From contig NZ_JAPEPB010000001.1 of assembly GCF_026340565.1 (NCBI RefSeq), positions 2,418,001 through 2,482,000 of the forward strand: DNA of 64,000 nucleotides. Direction: 5' to 3'. Source of the stretch: Kitasatospora sp. NBC_01287. Its GTDB lineage: Bacteria; Actinomycetota; Actinomycetes; Streptomycetales; Streptomycetaceae. This document shows, piece after piece, positions 45,856-56,388 of the stretch (its first letter is position 1; each line of letters starts with the position of its first letter). The translations under genes were made by a program, and so were the position numbers. The notes under the pieces are model-generated. The model had not been told where the DNA came from. It made no database searches and saw only the letters and a list, made by a program, of their open reading frames with translations.

Positions 45856-48210
45856 CTACTGACCCCGGTCCTGACCGTGGGGCCCGGCTGCCGGCAGCTC
45901 GGCTGACTCACCGCTCCAGCCCGGGCCGTGGCCCGCGTGCTGGTACGGGTCCTCGAACTGGCCCTGGTATCGGCTCTGGCCCTGGCTCACATATGGTGCC
46001 GCCGGCACCGCCGCGTGACCCGCCTGCCCCACCTGACCCGCGCGGCCCGCGTGACCAGGACGGTCCGCGCGGCCCGGCCGCAGCGGCCACCAGATGCTCC
46101 GCCCCAGCAACGCCGCCAGCGAGGGCACCAGCACGATCGAGAGCAGGAAGGCGGAGAGCAGGATGCCCAGCGCCATCGCGAAGCCGACCTGCTGGGTCGA
46201 CGAGGACGGCGTGACGGCGAGGGTCCCGAAGGAGCCGGCCAGCACCACGCCCGCCGTCGCGATGGCCGGCGCGGTGTGCCGCACGGCGCGGGCCACCGCA
46301 GCGCGGGCCGGTCCCGGCCGCTCCATCTCCTCCCGGATCCGGTCGCTGATCAGGATGTTGTAGTCGGTGCCGAGCGCGACGACGAAGAGGAAGAGCACCA
46401 GCGGCAGGGTGAAGTCGACCCCGGGCTTGTGCAGCGCGTGCTGGAAGAGCAGGGCCGCGGCGCCGAGGGTGGCCGCGAAGCCGAGGCCGACGGAGAGCAT
46501 CAGCATCATCGGCGCGAGCAGGCTGCGCAGCAGCATGACCAGGATCAGCGCGATCAGCGCGGCCGCCACCGGGAAGACCAGGCGCAGATCGTGGTCGACG
46601 GCGGTGGAGACGTCGGCGAGGACAGCCGGCGTGCCGCCCACGTGCGCCACCAGGCCGGGCGGCGTGTCCTTGGCGACCGCCGCGCGCAGCGGTCCGGAGA
46701 CCAGCTCGCGGGCCCGCGAGGACTGCGGGTCCGCGGTCAGGAACAGGTCGATCCTGGCCGCCTGGCCGCGCTCGCCCAGCACCGGATCGGCCACCTGGCC
46801 GACCCCCTCGACCTGGGCCAGGTCGTGCGCCAGGCCACCCAGGGCAGCGACGGTGAGCGGGCCGCCGTCCACGGCCTCCAGGTAGACGCTGGTCGGGTCC
46901 GACACGCCTGCGGGCAGAGCACGGGAGATCTCGGCGGCGGTGCGCTGGGAGTCGGTGCGCTGGCCGCCGTCGCCCTGGCCGTAGTCCATGGTGATGCCGG
47001 CCAGCCCGGTGGCCAGCGCGCCCAGCAGGGCGACCGAGGCCAGGACCAGGGCCAGCGGGCGGCGGGCCACCAGGGCGCCGAAGCGGGCGGCCGCGCCCTC
47101 GCGCGGCTCGCGCCGCAGGGCCCGCGAGGGCCAGTAGAGCTTGCGCCCGGCGGCGGCCAGCACGGCGGGCATGAAGGTGAGGCTGGCCAGCAGCATGACC
47201 AGGACCGAGACCGCGACGGCCGGACCCAGCACCCGGAACTGTCCGAAGCTGGCGAGCCCGAGCGTGGCGAAGGCGGCGACGATGGTCAGCGCGGCCGACG
47301 TGACCGCGGTGCCCACCCGCGCGCTGACCTCGGCGGCGGTGACACGGTGGTGCTGCCCGGGGTCGGCCCGCAGCTGCTCGCGGAAGCGGAACAGCAGGAA
47401 GAGGAAGTAGTCGACGCCGATCCCGAGCAGCACCACGCTGATCAGGCTCGGCACCGACGTGCTGAGCTTGATGCCGGTGAGCAGCGCGGTGCCCACCACG
47501 GCGCCGCTCGCCGCCCCGCCGATCAGGACCACCGAGAGCAGCGGGATCAGGGCCGCCATGACGCTGCGGAACACCAGCACGTGGAGCAGCAGGATCAGCC
47601 CGACCATGCAGGCCGAGGCGATCGCCGTGAGGTTCTTGCTCGCGTCGGTGGAGTCGATCTGGTCGGCCAGGCCGCCGGTGAAGCCGGTGCGCAGGCCCTC
47701 GCCGGCGAACTCGGCCCTGGTGCTGTCCCGGAACGCCCGGAAGGTGTCCTGCAGGCCCGGATCGGCGGAGTTCCCGGTCAGCGCGGCCGAGAGCAGCTCG
47801 AAGCTCCGGTCCGGTGCCACCATGGCCGGGACGACCTGGGGAACCTGCGAGTAGTCCCGCTGCAGCGGCATCGCGTCCTTGGTCCTGGGCATGGCGACCC
47901 GCTGCCGGCCCAGCCGCTGCGCCCCGGCCTCGATCCGCTGCTGGTCGGCGGCGGTCAGCGCCCGGCCGTCCGCCCTGGCGACCAGCACGCTCACCGGGTT
48001 GGCGTCGGCCTTCGCCCCGAACCGGTCCTGCGCGATCTGCATGGCGGCGGCCGAGTCGTAGCTCTTGGGCAGGAAGTCGGCGGTCTGGGTCTGGGTCACC
48101 CGGAACATCAGCGCCTGGCCCAGGATGGACAGGGCTATTCCCAGAACAACCCAGGCGGCGATGACCTTCCACGGGTTCCTGGTGGAGAACCCGGTCAGGG
48201 CGCGGATCAC
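45856..48210 (-). CDS. MMPL-family RND transporter
   Basis: GTG 48210 is chosen since GGGAG lies 5 bases upstream and the protein then starts VIRALTGFSTRNPWKVIAAW; ATG 48255 would add 15 residues. The 784-residue protein has the MMPL plan: a membrane helix, a large outer domain, five helices, then a second copy. Typical elements are GTALLTGIKLSTSVPSLISV with GIGVDYFLFLLFRFREQL, and in the second half PLVLFLFVVALGTDYNILIS then DRIREEME, carrying the Asp and Tyr of the proton relay. The C-terminal tail is Gly/Gln/Pro-rich. Such pumps export lipids or small hydrophobic compounds; the substrate is not predictable here. Confidence 0.92.
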   Translation of the reverse strand: MIRALTGFSTRNPWKVIAAWVVLGIALSILGQALMFRVTQTQTADFLPKSYDSAAAMQIAQDRFGAKADANPVSVLVARADGRALTAADQQRIEAGAQRLGRQRVAMPRTKDAMPLQRDYSQVPQVVPAMVAPDRSFELLSAALTGNSADPGLQDTFRAFRDSTRAEFAGEGLRTGFTGGLADQIDSTDASKNLTAIASACMVGLILLLHVLVFRSVMAALIPLLSVVLIGGAASGAVVGTALLTGIKLSTSVPSLISVVLLGIGVDYFLFLLFRFREQLRADPGQHHRVTAAEVSARVGTAVTSAALTIVAAFATLGLASFGQFRVLGPAVAVSVLVMLLASLTFMPAVLAAAGRKLYWPSRALRREPREGAAARFGALVARRPLALVLASVALLGALATGLAGITMDYGQGDGGQRTDSQRTAAEISRALPAGVSDPTSVYLEAVDGGPLTVAALGGLAHDLAQVEGVGQVADPVLGERGQAARIDLFLTADPQSSRARELVSGPLRAAVAKDTPPGLVAHVGGTPAVLADVSTAVDHDLRLVFPVAAALIALILVMLLRSLLAPMMLMLSVGLGFAATLGAAALLFQHALHKPGVDFTLPLVLFLFVVALGTDYNILISDRIREEMERPGPARAAVARAVRHTAPAIATAGVVLAGSFGTLAVTPSSSTQQVGFAMALGILLSAFLLSIVLVPSLAALLGRSIWWPLRPGRADRPGHAGRAGQVGQAGHAAVPAAPYVSQGQSRYQGQFEDPYQHAGHGPGWSGESAELPAAGPHGQDRGQ

Positions 48211-48415
48211 GATGTCTCCCGGCAGTGGGGCAGTTGCCGGGGGTTCCCGGCTCATCTCCAGACCATCACCCGCTACGCCCGTCCTCGTCCGGGCACAGGA
48301 CGAGAACACCACCGGGACCAGGGGACGGGGGCGTGCCGGGACCAGGAGCAGGGTCCCAGTCCCAGTCCCGGTCCCGGTCCCGGTCCTGGCGCGCCCCTCT
48401 CGCCGCCGCAACGCC

Positions 48416-48450
48416 GATGACGGGACGCCGCGGTGCGGCGTCCCGTCATC
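48416..48450. terminator. Hairpin terminator, 16-bp perfect stem
   Basis: GATGACGGGACGCCGC (48416-48431) pairs with GCGGCGTCCCGTCATC (48435-48450), loop GGT. It lies 70 bases beyond the stop of the minus-strand sedolisin gene, just upstream of the MMPL gene. Confidence 0.88.
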
Positions 48451-48519
48451 CTTGAACCCGTCGCTGTGATCAGCGATCAGCGATCAGCGGCCCGTGACTG
48501 ATCGTCAGAAAGACTGGTA

Positions 48520-50793
48520 TCAGCTGGCGTTGAGCGCGGTGTCGTCGATCACGAAGCTGGTCTGCAGCGAGGAGTCCTCGGTGCCGGTGAACTTCAGGGT
48601 GACGGACTTGCCGGCGTAGGAGGAGAGGTCGAAGGACTTCTGCACGTAGCCGGTGTTCTTGTTCACGTTGGAGTAGGTGGCGAGGTTGGTGCCGTTGGCG
48701 GTCACGGCGAGCTTGTCGTAGGCCGTGGTGCCGGTTTCGGCGGTGTCGATGTGCAGCCAGAAGCTGAAGGTCGCCTTGCAGCCGGCCGGGATGGTGACGG
48801 TCTGCGAGAGGGTGTCGGTGTGGGTGGTGCCGTAGCCGTCCAGCCAGGCCTTCCAGCTGCCCGAGTGGGCGGGCTCGGAGGAGGAGTTGTCGATCACGCC
48901 GGCGCTGGCGGTCCAGGGCGAGGCGGTGCCGGTCTCGAAGCCGGCGTTGCCGAGCAGCTGGCCGCCGCCGGTGCAGCCGGTGCCGGCCGCGACGGTCCAG
49001 GAGAAGGTCGCCGAGCCGGTGGCGCCGGTGGAGTCCGTGGCGGTGACGGTCACCGAGGAGGTGCCTGCGGTGGTCGGGGTGCCCGAGATCAGGCCCGAGG
49101 AGCTGATCGACAGGCCGGCCGGCAGGCCGGTGGCCGAGTAGCTCAGGCTCTGGCCCGAGGCGGAGTCGGTGCCGGAGACCTGCAGGCTGACCGCGGTGCC
49201 GACGGTGCCGGACTGGTTGCCGGGGCTGGTCACGGTCACGGTGTTGCCGGTGGCCGAGGAGACGGTCCAGGAGAAGGTGGTCGAGCCGGTGGCGCCGGTG
49301 GAGTCCTTGGCGGTGACCGTGACCGAGGAGGTGCCCGCGGTGGTCGGGGTGCCCGAGATCAGGCCCGAGGAGCTGATCGACAGGCCGGCCGGCAGACCGG
49401 TCGCGGTGTAGCTCAGGCTCTGGCCCGAGGCGGAGTCGGTGCCGGAGAGCTGCAGGCTGACCGCGGTGCCGGCCTTGCCGCTCTGGCTACCCGGGTTGGT
49501 CACCGTCACCGTGTTGCCGGTGGAGGTGCCGGAGGCGAAGGCGGTGGTGCCGTTGGGGGTGCCCAGGCCGGTCGGGCCGTCGTAGCCCACCTCGGCGGTG
49601 CACAGGTAGGCCGGGGAGCAGCTGGCGGTGCTTCCGGAGGTGACGTCGTTGAGCGCGGTGGTGTGCGCGTAGGGGTAGGAGGCGGGAGTGGAGCCCGCCG
49701 CCGGGGTCCCGGCCAGCGCGTAGACGGCGGCGATCAGCGGGGAGGCCACCGAGGTGCCACCGTAGACGTTCCAGCCGCCGTTGTTGTTGTAGGTGTCGTA
49801 GACCGCGACACCGGTGGCCGGGTCGGCCACCGCGGAGACGTCGGCGACGGTGCGCTTGGCGCAGCCGGTGTCCTTCTGCCAGCTGGGCTTGGCGTCATCG
49901 GCCGAGCAGCCGGAGCCGGCACCCTCGCTGCTGGAGGTGTTCCAGACCGACTCGGTCCAGCCGCGGGAGTTGGAGGCGGTGGACAGCGCGGTGCCGCCGA
50001 CCGCGGTGACGTACTGCGAGGCGGCCGGGTACTCGACGCCGTAGCCGCTGTCACCGGAGGAGGCGGTGACGGCCACACCCGGGTGGTCGTAGTACTCGCT
50101 GTCGTACGTGGAGTCGTTGGACGCCTCGCCGCCGCCGTAGCTGTTGGAGACGTACTTGGCGCCCAGGTTGACGGCGGCGTTGACGGCCGTGCCGAGGTCG
50201 TCGTTGCTCTCCGAGCTGGCCTCGACCAGGATGATGTGGCAGTTCGGGCAGATCGCCGAGACCATGTCGACGTCCAGCGCCTCCTCACCGGTCCAGTCGT
50301 CGCTGGCCGGGGCGGGCGAGGGCAGCGGGCTGGTCTGGCCGCTCTGGTTGACCTTGGTGAAGCAGCCGCTGGAGCAGGCCGGCAGGCCGAACTGGCTGCG
50401 GTAGGCGTTGAGGTCGCTGGCCGCGTTCGGGTCGTCGAAGGCGTCGACGACGGCCACCGTCTGGCCGGTGCCACTGGAGGCGGCGGCCGAGGCCAGGTTG
50501 TAGGCCGACTGCAACTGGCTGGGGCCGTAGCCGGAGACGGTCGCGTTCGGCGTGGCGAGCTCCGGCGAGATGTCGGTGCGCTTGAGGGCCAGACAGCCCA
50601 TCTGACCGGCGTGCGGGGTGGCGCAGACCTGGTGGGTCGGGGTCTGCGCGGACAGCGCGGGGACGCTGGCACCCGCGGGCGCGGCTGCCAGGCTCAGGCC
50701 CGCCGCGATCAGGGCGGTGACCGAGACGGCGGCTGCCGAGGCCCTGCCGAGGCCACGCCGCAGCGTCGCGCTGCTACGAGTAGGGGTATGCAA
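48520..50793 (-). CDS. Secreted sedolisin (S53) protease with two Ig-like repeats
   Basis: This 757-residue protein is read from TTG 50793, with GGGAGGG seven bases upstream. The signal peptide reads [20 protein letters not shown]. The catalytic parts of family S53 are visible: the Glu and Asp in [10 protein letters not shown] and the nucleophile Ser in [11 protein letters not shown]; the oxyanion region is in [20 protein letters not shown]. Two near-identical Ig-like (He_PIG type) domains follow, each with [20 protein letters not shown] or [20 protein letters not shown], and a C-terminal beta-sandwich ([20 protein letters not shown]) probably binds carbohydrate or polymers. There is little propeptide, unusual for the family. 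A six-unit 9-bp repeat lies upstream. Confidence 0.92.
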   Translation of the reverse strand: MHTPTRSSATLRRGLGRASAAAVSVTALIAAGLSLAAAPAGASVPALSAQTPTHQVCATPHAGQMGCLALKRTDISPELATPNATVSGYGPSQLQSAYNLASAAASSGTGQTVAVVDAFDDPNAASDLNAYRSQFGLPACSSGCFTKVNQSGQTSPLPSPAPASDDWTGEEALDVDMVSAICPNCHIILVEASSESNDDLGTAVNAAVNLGAKYVSNSYGGGEASNDSTYDSEYYDHPGVAVTASSGDSGYGVEYPAASQYVTAVGGTALSTASNSRGWTESVWNTSSSEGAGSGCSADDAKPSWQKDTGCAKRTVADVSAVADPATGVAVYDTYNNNGGWNVYGGTSVASPLIAAVYALAGTPAAGSTPASYPYAHTTALNDVTSGSTASCSPAYLCTAEVGYDGPTGLGTPNGTTAFASGTSTGNTVTVTNPGSQSGKAGTAVSLQLSGTDSASGQSLSYTATGLPAGLSISSSGLISGTPTTAGTSSVTVTAKDSTGATGSTTFSWTVSSATGNTVTVTSPGNQSGTVGTAVSLQVSGTDSASGQSLSYSATGLPAGLSISSSGLISGTPTTAGTSSVTVTATDSTGATGSATFSWTVAAGTGCTGGGQLLGNAGFETGTASPWTASAGVIDNSSSEPAHSGSWKAWLDGYGTTHTDTLSQTVTIPAGCKATFSFWLHIDTAETGTTAYDKLAVTANGTNLATYSNVNKNTGYVQKSFDLSSYAGKSVTLKFTGTEDSSLQTSFVIDDTALNAS

Positions 50794-50850
50794 CGGAAAG
50801 CCCTCCCAAGGGATGTGGGGAACGGCGGCAGCACAGGCCCGGCTGGATCT

Positions 50851-50904
50851 CATGGACCGCATGGACCGCATGGATGGCATGGATGGCATGGATGGCATGG
50901 ATCG
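50851..50904. repeat. Six-unit 9-bp tandem repeat (CATGGATGG type)
   Basis: Units read CATGGACCG twice, CATGGATGG three times and CATGGATCG once. They lie upstream of the sedolisin start, within its likely promoter or leader region; a regulatory or phase-varying role is possible but unproved. Confidence 0.85.
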
Positions 50905-51461
50905 CAGCCCGGCGAGGTGTGCCGGCCAGGGAACGGACATCTCGCGCACGTGCAGAACACGGCCATGACGAAGTCGGCATGACGGGACGTCATCAGAGCG
51001 TGGTGACGGCCGCGCGACCTCGGGGAGCCATGGCCATGACAGTGCATTGGCTTCGGGGGCGCCGTCGTCCGCCGCCCCCGGAGGCCCGAAGGTAGCGGAG
51101 CCGATCACGAACGGACAAGGTGTCCGACACGGCCTCGACCGCTCGCGGCGCGGCACCCGGGCACCCGGACCGGAGCGGGCGGCGAGCACCCCCGATCACC
51201 CTTGGTGGCCGGGCCGGGCCCGCCGGAGGCCGACCGGCGAAGGCCCCCAGCTCACCTCCGTGATCCGGAACCCCGCAGCGGTCACCATCCGCAACCGCGC
51301 CCGCGCCAGGATCGGCCGGACCACTGCCCGGCCGGACCTTCTGAGCCCAGATGAGAACTTCCCGCGAGCCCCCTGGGAGCCGGCACTCGGCACCTGTCCT
51401 ACCGGCGCGCTGCCCCCGGCCGGTGCCACCGCGCCCGCCGGCCCGGAACGCCGTAACTACC

Positions 51462-52445
51462 ATGGCCACCGTGAATCTTCAGGAGCTGATGGAAGAACAG
51501 ACGAGCCTTCGCGATGTCCCGGCGGTGGCGGCAGGCCTGTCGTTGGCGGGCGCACGCACGACAGCCACCCACGGGCCACTCGCGGTGACGGCGGAGTCGT
51601 GTTTCCGTATCGCGTCGCTGACGAAGGTCTTCACCTCCACGGCGCTGGTCCGCACGCTGCGGGACGAGGGCGTCCCGTTGAGCACACCCGTCGTCGAGCT
51701 GCTGCCCGGCCTCGCGCCGGACTGGCGGGCCGACGAGAGCCTCACCATCGAGCAGATCCTGGGTCAGGTCTCCGGCCTGCGCGAGTCGGTGGACGCAGCA
51801 ACCGTGACGGCTCTGGGCGATGGGGACGGCGCGCTCCTGGAAGCAGCCCGGCTCGTGGTCCGCGCCGGCAACGAGCGGGAGCCCGGCGAGCGTTGGTCCT
51901 ACTACAACGGCAACTACTTCCTGGCCGGCTCGGTCCTCGCGGCCTTGAGCGGCACGACGTTCGAGGGCGCGTTGAAGGGCAACCTCCTCGACCCCTGGGG
52001 TCTCGCACGGACGGGTTTCGCGACCCCGGGGGCATCCGTCACCGGGTGGAACGGGACGGCCGAACTCCCGCTGCTCGGCTATCCCCGCACCCGTCGGCCC
52101 AGCGGGGGCTTGTGGTCGTCGGTGTCGGAGCTCCTGGCGGTCGGCGAGGGCCTGCTCGCCGACCGGGCTCTGCTGGAGGAGATCAGTCGTCCGCGCACCC
52201 GGTCCGACGACCCCATGGCCTACGGGCTCGGGTGGGCCCTGGGGCGGTCGGGCCAGATGTACCTCAACGGACGGCTGCCCGGCTACCGAGCCGCCATGGT
52301 CCTGGTCCCGGACCACGACTACGTGAGCGTGGCCCTCGCCAACCAGGAGACCGCGCTGCCCGCCCTGGCGCGACTGCTCGGCGACCTGCAGCAGCCCCTG
52401 ACCGGGGACGACATCGCCAAGGCGGTCGACGACTTCGCCGCCTGA
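51462..52445 (+). CDS. Serine hydrolase, beta-lactamase/D-peptidase fold
   Basis: This 327-residue protein has the SxxK motif SLTK near residue 51 (FRIASLTKVFTSTALVR) and the Tyr-x-Asn motif in WSYYNGNYFLAGSVLAALSG, the two diagnostic features of class C beta-lactamase-like serine hydrolases. No signal peptide is present, so it is likely cytoplasmic and an esterase or peptidase, not a secreted resistance enzyme. The ATG at 51462 has no clear ribosome site. It is convergent with the sigma-factor gene. Confidence 0.85.
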   Translation: MATVNLQELMEEQTSLRDVPAVAAGLSLAGARTTATHGPLAVTAESCFRIASLTKVFTSTALVRTLRDEGVPLSTPVVELLPGLAPDWRADESLTIEQILGQVSGLRESVDAATVTALGDGDGALLEAARLVVRAGNEREPGERWSYYNGNYFLAGSVLAALSGTTFEGALKGNLLDPWGLARTGFATPGASVTGWNGTAELPLLGYPRTRRPSGGLWSSVSELLAVGEGLLADRALLEEISRPRTRSDDPMAYGLGWALGRSGQMYLNGRLPGYRAAMVLVPDHDYVSVALANQETALPALARLLGDLQQPLTGDDIAKAVDDFAA

Positions 52446-52486
52446 GACCTCGGTGCTGGGATCCGGGCGTCGCCGCCGCTCCGGGC

Positions 52487-52534
52487 GACGGCTGGACGGC
52501 TGGACGGCTGGACGGCTGGACGGCTGGACGGCTG
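52487..52534. repeat. Six-unit 8-bp tandem repeat (GACGGCTG)
   Basis: Six perfect GACGGCTG units lie between the convergent ends of the hydrolase and sigma-factor genes. A change in copy number would not affect either frame. Confidence 0.9.
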
Positions 52535-52553
52535 CTGAACGCTTACCGCGCGG

Positions 52554-53765
52554 CTACCGGGGTGCTTCGCCGAACTGGTCGCGCCGGGCGATCAGGTAGG
52601 CGCGTTCCGCCTGGTTGTCGGTGAGCCGGGCCGCGGCGTCGAAGGCCTGCCGGGCCTCGTCGGTCCGCCCGAGGCCGGCGAGGAGGTCGCCGCGGATCGC
52701 GTGGAACAGGTGGAAGGCGCCGAGGTCCAGGTCGTCCACCAGCCGAAGTGCCGCCGCGGGGCCCTCGATCTCGGCGACGGCGACCGCGCGGTTGAGCGCG
52801 ACCAGCGGACCGGGGTCGAGTCGTACGAGTTGGTCGTAGAGCGCGAGGATCTGCGTCCAGTCGGTGACCGGGTCGGTGTGCACCGCGTTTATCGCGGCGA
52901 GCAACTGGTAGCGGCCGGGCTGGTTCCGGCGCAGGCAGCCGCGGACGATCGCCCTGCCCTGGGCGATCGACTCGGCGTCCCACCGGGAGCGGTCCTGGTC
53001 GGCGAGCCGCACCAGAGCGCCGTCGGCGTCGGTGCGCGCGGGGCGGCGCGCCTCGGTCAGCAGCATCAGCCCGAGCAGTCCCGCCGCCTCCGGCTCGTCC
53101 GGCATCAGCTCGACCAGCAGACGGGCGAGTCGGATCGCTTCGACGCACAGTTCGCCGCGGGCGAGTTCGGCGCCGGAGGTGGCGACGTAGCCCTCGTTGA
53201 AGATCAGGTAGAGCACCGCGAGCACCGCGTCGAGGCGTTCGGGCAGGTCGGCCTCGTACGGCACCCGGTAGGGGATGTGCGCGTCGCGGATCTTCGCCTT
53301 CGCCCGCACGAGCCGCTGCGCCATCGTGGCCTCGGACACGAGGAAGGCGCGGGCGGTTTCGGCCGTGGTGAGCCCGCCGAGCAGGCGCAGGGTGAGCGCC
53401 ACCTGCGCGGGGCGGGCCAGGGCCGGGTGGCAGCAGGTGAACACGAGCCGCAACCGGTCGTCCGGCACGGCGCCCTCCTCGACGGGTTCGGCCGCCGGGG
53501 CGCTGACGAGTGCGGCCTCGGCGTGCTTGTGCGCGCGGACGGTTTCGCGGCGCAGGTGGTCGACGGCCCGGTTGCGGGCGGTGGTGATGATCCAGCCGGC
53601 CGGGCTGCGCGGGGCGCCGTCGACCGGCCACTTGACCAGCGCGGTCGCGAAGGCGTCGGCGACCGCGTCCTCGGCCAGGTCGATGTCGCCGAGCCCGCGC
53701 ACGAGTACGGAGACGGCTCTGCCGTACTCGGCGCGGAAGACGGCCGCGATCTCCTGCGGTGTCAT
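52554..53765 (-). CDS. ECF42-type RNA polymerase sigma factor with C-terminal TPR-like domain
   Basis: This 403-residue protein starts [20 protein letters not shown], an ECF region 2, with [20 protein letters not shown] and [17 protein letters not shown]. Region 4 is [20 protein letters not shown]. The helical C-terminal half ([40 protein letters not shown]) is the TPR-like extension of the ECF42 group, which has no classical anti-sigma factor and is linked to DGPF/YCII proteins. The next gene upstream (53777-54121) codes such a protein, ending 12 bases ahead, so the two form one unit. Confidence 0.92.
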   Translation of the reverse strand: MTPQEIAAVFRAEYGRAVSVLVRGLGDIDLAEDAVADAFATALVKWPVDGAPRSPAGWIITTARNRAVDHLRRETVRAHKHAEAALVSAPAAEPVEEGAVPDDRLRLVFTCCHPALARPAQVALTLRLLGGLTTAETARAFLVSEATMAQRLVRAKAKIRDAHIPYRVPYEADLPERLDAVLAVLYLIFNEGYVATSGAELARGELCVEAIRLARLLVELMPDEPEAAGLLGLMLLTEARRPARTDADGALVRLADQDRSRWDAESIAQGRAIVRGCLRRNQPGRYQLLAAINAVHTDPVTDWTQILALYDQLVRLDPGPLVALNRAVAVAEIEGPAAALRLVDDLDLGAFHLFHAIRGDLLAGLGRTDEARQAFDAAARLTDNQAERAYLIARRDQFGEAPR

Positions 53766-53776
53766 CCGGACGGGAC

Positions 53777-54121
53777 TCAAAAGGGTTCGACGTCCTGGAA
53801 CGGGCGGACCTCGATCGGCAGCGTCGTGGCGGCTGCCGCCTTGCGGCCCCAGGCGAGCGCCGCGTCCAGATCGGGCGCGGTGATCACCCAGATGCCGCCG
53901 ACGCACTCCTTGCCCTCGACGTACGGACCATCGGTGATCATGCCGTCGGCCCGTACCACCGTGGCGGTGGCGGGCGCGTGCAGGCCGCCGGTGAACACCC
54001 ACGAGCCGCTCTCGCGCAACTCCTCGTTCAGCCGGTGCAGGTCGGCGGTGATCCGGGCCATGGTCTCGGCGTCGGGCGGCGGGCCGTCCGGCTGGTAGAT
54101 CGAGAGCAGGTACTGCGGCAT
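53777..54121 (-). CDS. YCII-related DGPF-domain protein
   Basis: This 114-residue protein begins [20 protein letters not shown] and contains the name-giving DGPYVEGKE (DGP motif) and a final [20 protein letters not shown]. It belongs to the DGPF group paired with ECF42 sigma factors and possibly acts as their regulator. It is 10 bases before the reductase-fold gene's stop on the same strand and 11 bases from the sigma gene. Confidence 0.92.
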   Translation of the reverse strand: MPQYLLSIYQPDGPPPDAETMARITADLHRLNEELRESGSWVFTGGLHAPATATVVRADGMITDGPYVEGKECVGGIWVITAPDLDAALAWGRKAAAATTLPIEVRPFQDVEPF

Positions 54122-54131
54122 GGTTCCTCCC

Positions 54132-54716
54132 TCATCGGCGGGTGTAGCGGGCGATGATCACGCCCTTGGTGGTGGGGACGGAGTCGGTGAGCTCGAACTC
54201 GGTCAGCGGCGCGGGGCCCTCGAACAGGCGCGTACCGCCGCCCAGGGTCAGCGGGTGGATCAGCAGTTGGTAGTGGTCGACCAGGCCGGCGGCGTGCAGG
54301 GCACGGACCAGCGAGGCACTGCCGATGATCGACAGGTCCTTGCCGGGCCGGGCCTTGAGGTCGGCCACCGTCTCGACGGCCTCCCCGCTCAGCAGGATCG
54401 AGTTCTGCCAGGCGTCGGCGTCATCGAGGGTCCTGGACACGACGTACTTCGTGGCCGCGTTCATCCGCTCGGTGAACGGGTTGCCGTCGGTCGCGCCCGC
54501 CCACGCGCCGATGAAGTCCTGCCAGGTCCGGTGGCCGAAGAGCATGTCGCCGGGCTTGGACATGCTCCTGCCCATCTCCTGGCCCATGACCTGGTCGTTG
54601 TACTGCCCGCCCCAGCCCCCGTGGGTGAAGCCGCCTCGGGTGTCCTCGTCCGGGCGGCCAGGGCCCTGGACGACTCCATCGAGGGTGACCGACATCGTCG
54701 CCGTGATCGACCGCAT
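54132..54716 (-). CDS. Dihydrofolate reductase-fold (RibD C-terminal) protein
   Basis: This 194-residue protein starts MRSITATMSVTLDGVVQGPG, with GAGGAAC five bases before ATG. The body has GDMLFGHRTWQDFIGAWAG, KDLSIIGSASLVRALHAAGL and HYQLLIHPLTLGGGTRLFEG, the pattern of the RibD C-terminal (yyaP/DHFR-like) family. These small NADPH-binding reductases are often linked to ECF42 genes; the substrate is unknown. It is the first gene of a three-gene unit with the YCII and sigma-factor genes. Confidence 0.9.
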   Translation of the reverse strand: MRSITATMSVTLDGVVQGPGRPDEDTRGGFTHGGWGGQYNDQVMGQEMGRSMSKPGDMLFGHRTWQDFIGAWAGATDGNPFTERMNAATKYVVSRTLDDADAWQNSILLSGEAVETVADLKARPGKDLSIIGSASLVRALHAAGLVDHYQLLIHPLTLGGGTRLFEGPAPLTEFELTDSVPTTKGVIIARYTRR

Positions 54717-55284
54717 GATCTGTTCCTCGCGTCCGCGGACCGCTCTGCCACGATCCGACTCACCCTCCAGACGAACGGCCCCTGCCGGAATCGACACCGG
54801 CCACGTCACCAGATTCCCACCCACGTGGCCACCGGACCCGCCGCCACGCATGATCACGCCTTCGACGCCGTCCCCGGCGCACCCCGCCGGGGACCTCGAT
54901 GGACGGCCTTGGCCCGCGTCCCGTCCGGACAGTCCGAATCCGCCGTTCAGGTGGCCGACGTCTCCGCGGGCTGCCTGCCCAGCACACCGCACGAGCGCAT
55001 CGGCGCGCCGCACGATATCCGCCGCGTCCGGCAGCAGCTGACTGCCCGGGCCGTCCGGATGAACCGCCGCGGGTTCTCCAGAGACCCGGGCTTGTGACTT
55101 CGACCTGCGGAACAGGTTCAACGCCGCGGTGACGGTTCGACAGGCGAGCCGTCACGTAACGCCGCCGCGCCGCCGACGCCGCTCACCTGGGTTCAGGGGT
55201 GCCAGGGTGTAGAAGGGAACGCGGCCTGTTCCGCGCTGACGCCCCGACAACCCGACATCCCGACATCCCGACTGGAGTTCCCGA
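54717..55284. other. Gene-free stretch between reductase-fold and MDR genes
   Basis: About 570 bases hold no frame with convincing codon use or a recognisable product. It must contain the promoters of the ECF42 unit (minus) and of the MDR gene (plus). I see no clear operator or hairpin. Confidence 0.5.
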
Positions 55285-56220
55285 ATGAAGGCTCTCGTAG
55301 CCCGCGAGTACACGACGCTCGACGGGGTCATTGTCACCGATCTCCCGAAACCCGTCGCAGGTCCCGGTGAGGTGCTGCTCAAGGTTGAAGCCGCAGCCCT
55401 CAATCCGCTGGACCTCGCGCTGGTCACGGGCGCGATGAAGGACCTGTTCCCCGTCGAGCACCCCCTCGTCGTGGGCATGGACGCCGCAGGCACCGTCGCC
55501 GAAGCTGGTCAGGGGGTGACGGCCTACGCACCGGGTGACCCGGTACTCGCCTTCACCGGTCAGGCCGGGGCCGTCGCGGAGTACACCGTGGTCGCAGTGG
55601 GCCCGCACCTCGCCAAGCGGCCTGCCGGCCTCGCCGCACCGCATGCCGCGGCCATCCCCGAGTCGGGGATGACGGCCACCTGCCTGCTGCGCGCGGTCGG
55701 CCTCGCAGCGGGGGAAAGCGTGCTGGTGGTCGGTGCGACGGGAGGTATCGGCCTGTACGCGCTCCAGCTGGCCGCCTCGCTCGGCGCCAAGGTGATCGCC
55801 ACCGCGACCTCCGAGGACGCGGACTACGTGCGTGGGCTCGGCGCGCAGGGCACCGTCGACTACAAGGCGGGTGACGTCGCGGAGCAGACGCTGCGCCAGG
55901 TCCCGGGCGGGGTGGACGTGGTGGTCGACCTGATCAATCGCGGTGACGCGCTCTCCACCACGGCCCGCGCGGTCCGCGACGGGGGCCGACTGGTCTCCCC
56001 CCTCTTCGGGCCGCAGGACCTGGGCCGGGGAGTCACCGGCGTCTACATCGGCAGCTTCACCGCCGAGCCCGGCGACCTGGAGGACCTGGCCGCCCGCGCG
56101 GCCGACGGGCGGCTGCGGGTGGAGATCGGCGCCACCTACCCGTTCGCCGACGCCCCGCAGGCGGTGTCCGACTTCTCGAACAAGCACATCCGGGGCAAGG
56201 TCGTCGTCACCGTCCCGTAG
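55285..56220 (+). CDS. MDR-type NADP-dependent oxidoreductase (quinone-reductase-like)
   Basis: This 311-residue protein begins MKALVAREYTTLDGVIVTDL. It has the zinc-less medium-chain dehydrogenase plan: AAALNPLDLALVTGAMKDLF, EHPLVVGMDAAGTVAEAGQG, then the nucleotide-binding SVLVVGATGGIGLYALQLA (GxGGxG-like) and a C-terminal VIATATSEDADYVRGLGAQG. Zinc ligands are absent, so quinone or enone reduction is expected. The ATG has only a weak upstream purine site. It ends before the convergent permease gene. Confidence 0.88.
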   Translation: MKALVAREYTTLDGVIVTDLPKPVAGPGEVLLKVEAAALNPLDLALVTGAMKDLFPVEHPLVVGMDAAGTVAEAGQGVTAYAPGDPVLAFTGQAGAVAEYTVVAVGPHLAKRPAGLAAPHAAAIPESGMTATCLLRAVGLAAGESVLVVGATGGIGLYALQLAASLGAKVIATATSEDADYVRGLGAQGTVDYKAGDVAEQTLRQVPGGVDVVVDLINRGDALSTTARAVRDGGRLVSPLFGPQDLGRGVTGVYIGSFTAEPGDLEDLAARAADGRLRVEIGATYPFADAPQAVSDFSNKHIRGKVVVTVP

Positions 56221-56388
56221 CGACGAACGACGCCGTCGCACAGCGGGCGGCCGGCACCCCCGGGAGCGCCGGCGAACTGCTCGGCCGAGCACCGCCCAGC
56301 GGGGCAGCGGCGTTCGGCCCGCCGGCACTCGGGGCGCCCCGGCCGACGTGCCGCCCCACCCGTCACCCCCACCCGTCACCCCCGCCCG

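Noticed and set aside
54720..55121. N-terminal extension of the reductase-fold protein
   Set aside because: The added 135 residues have no family features, and a GAGGAAC site lies directly before the ATG at 54716.
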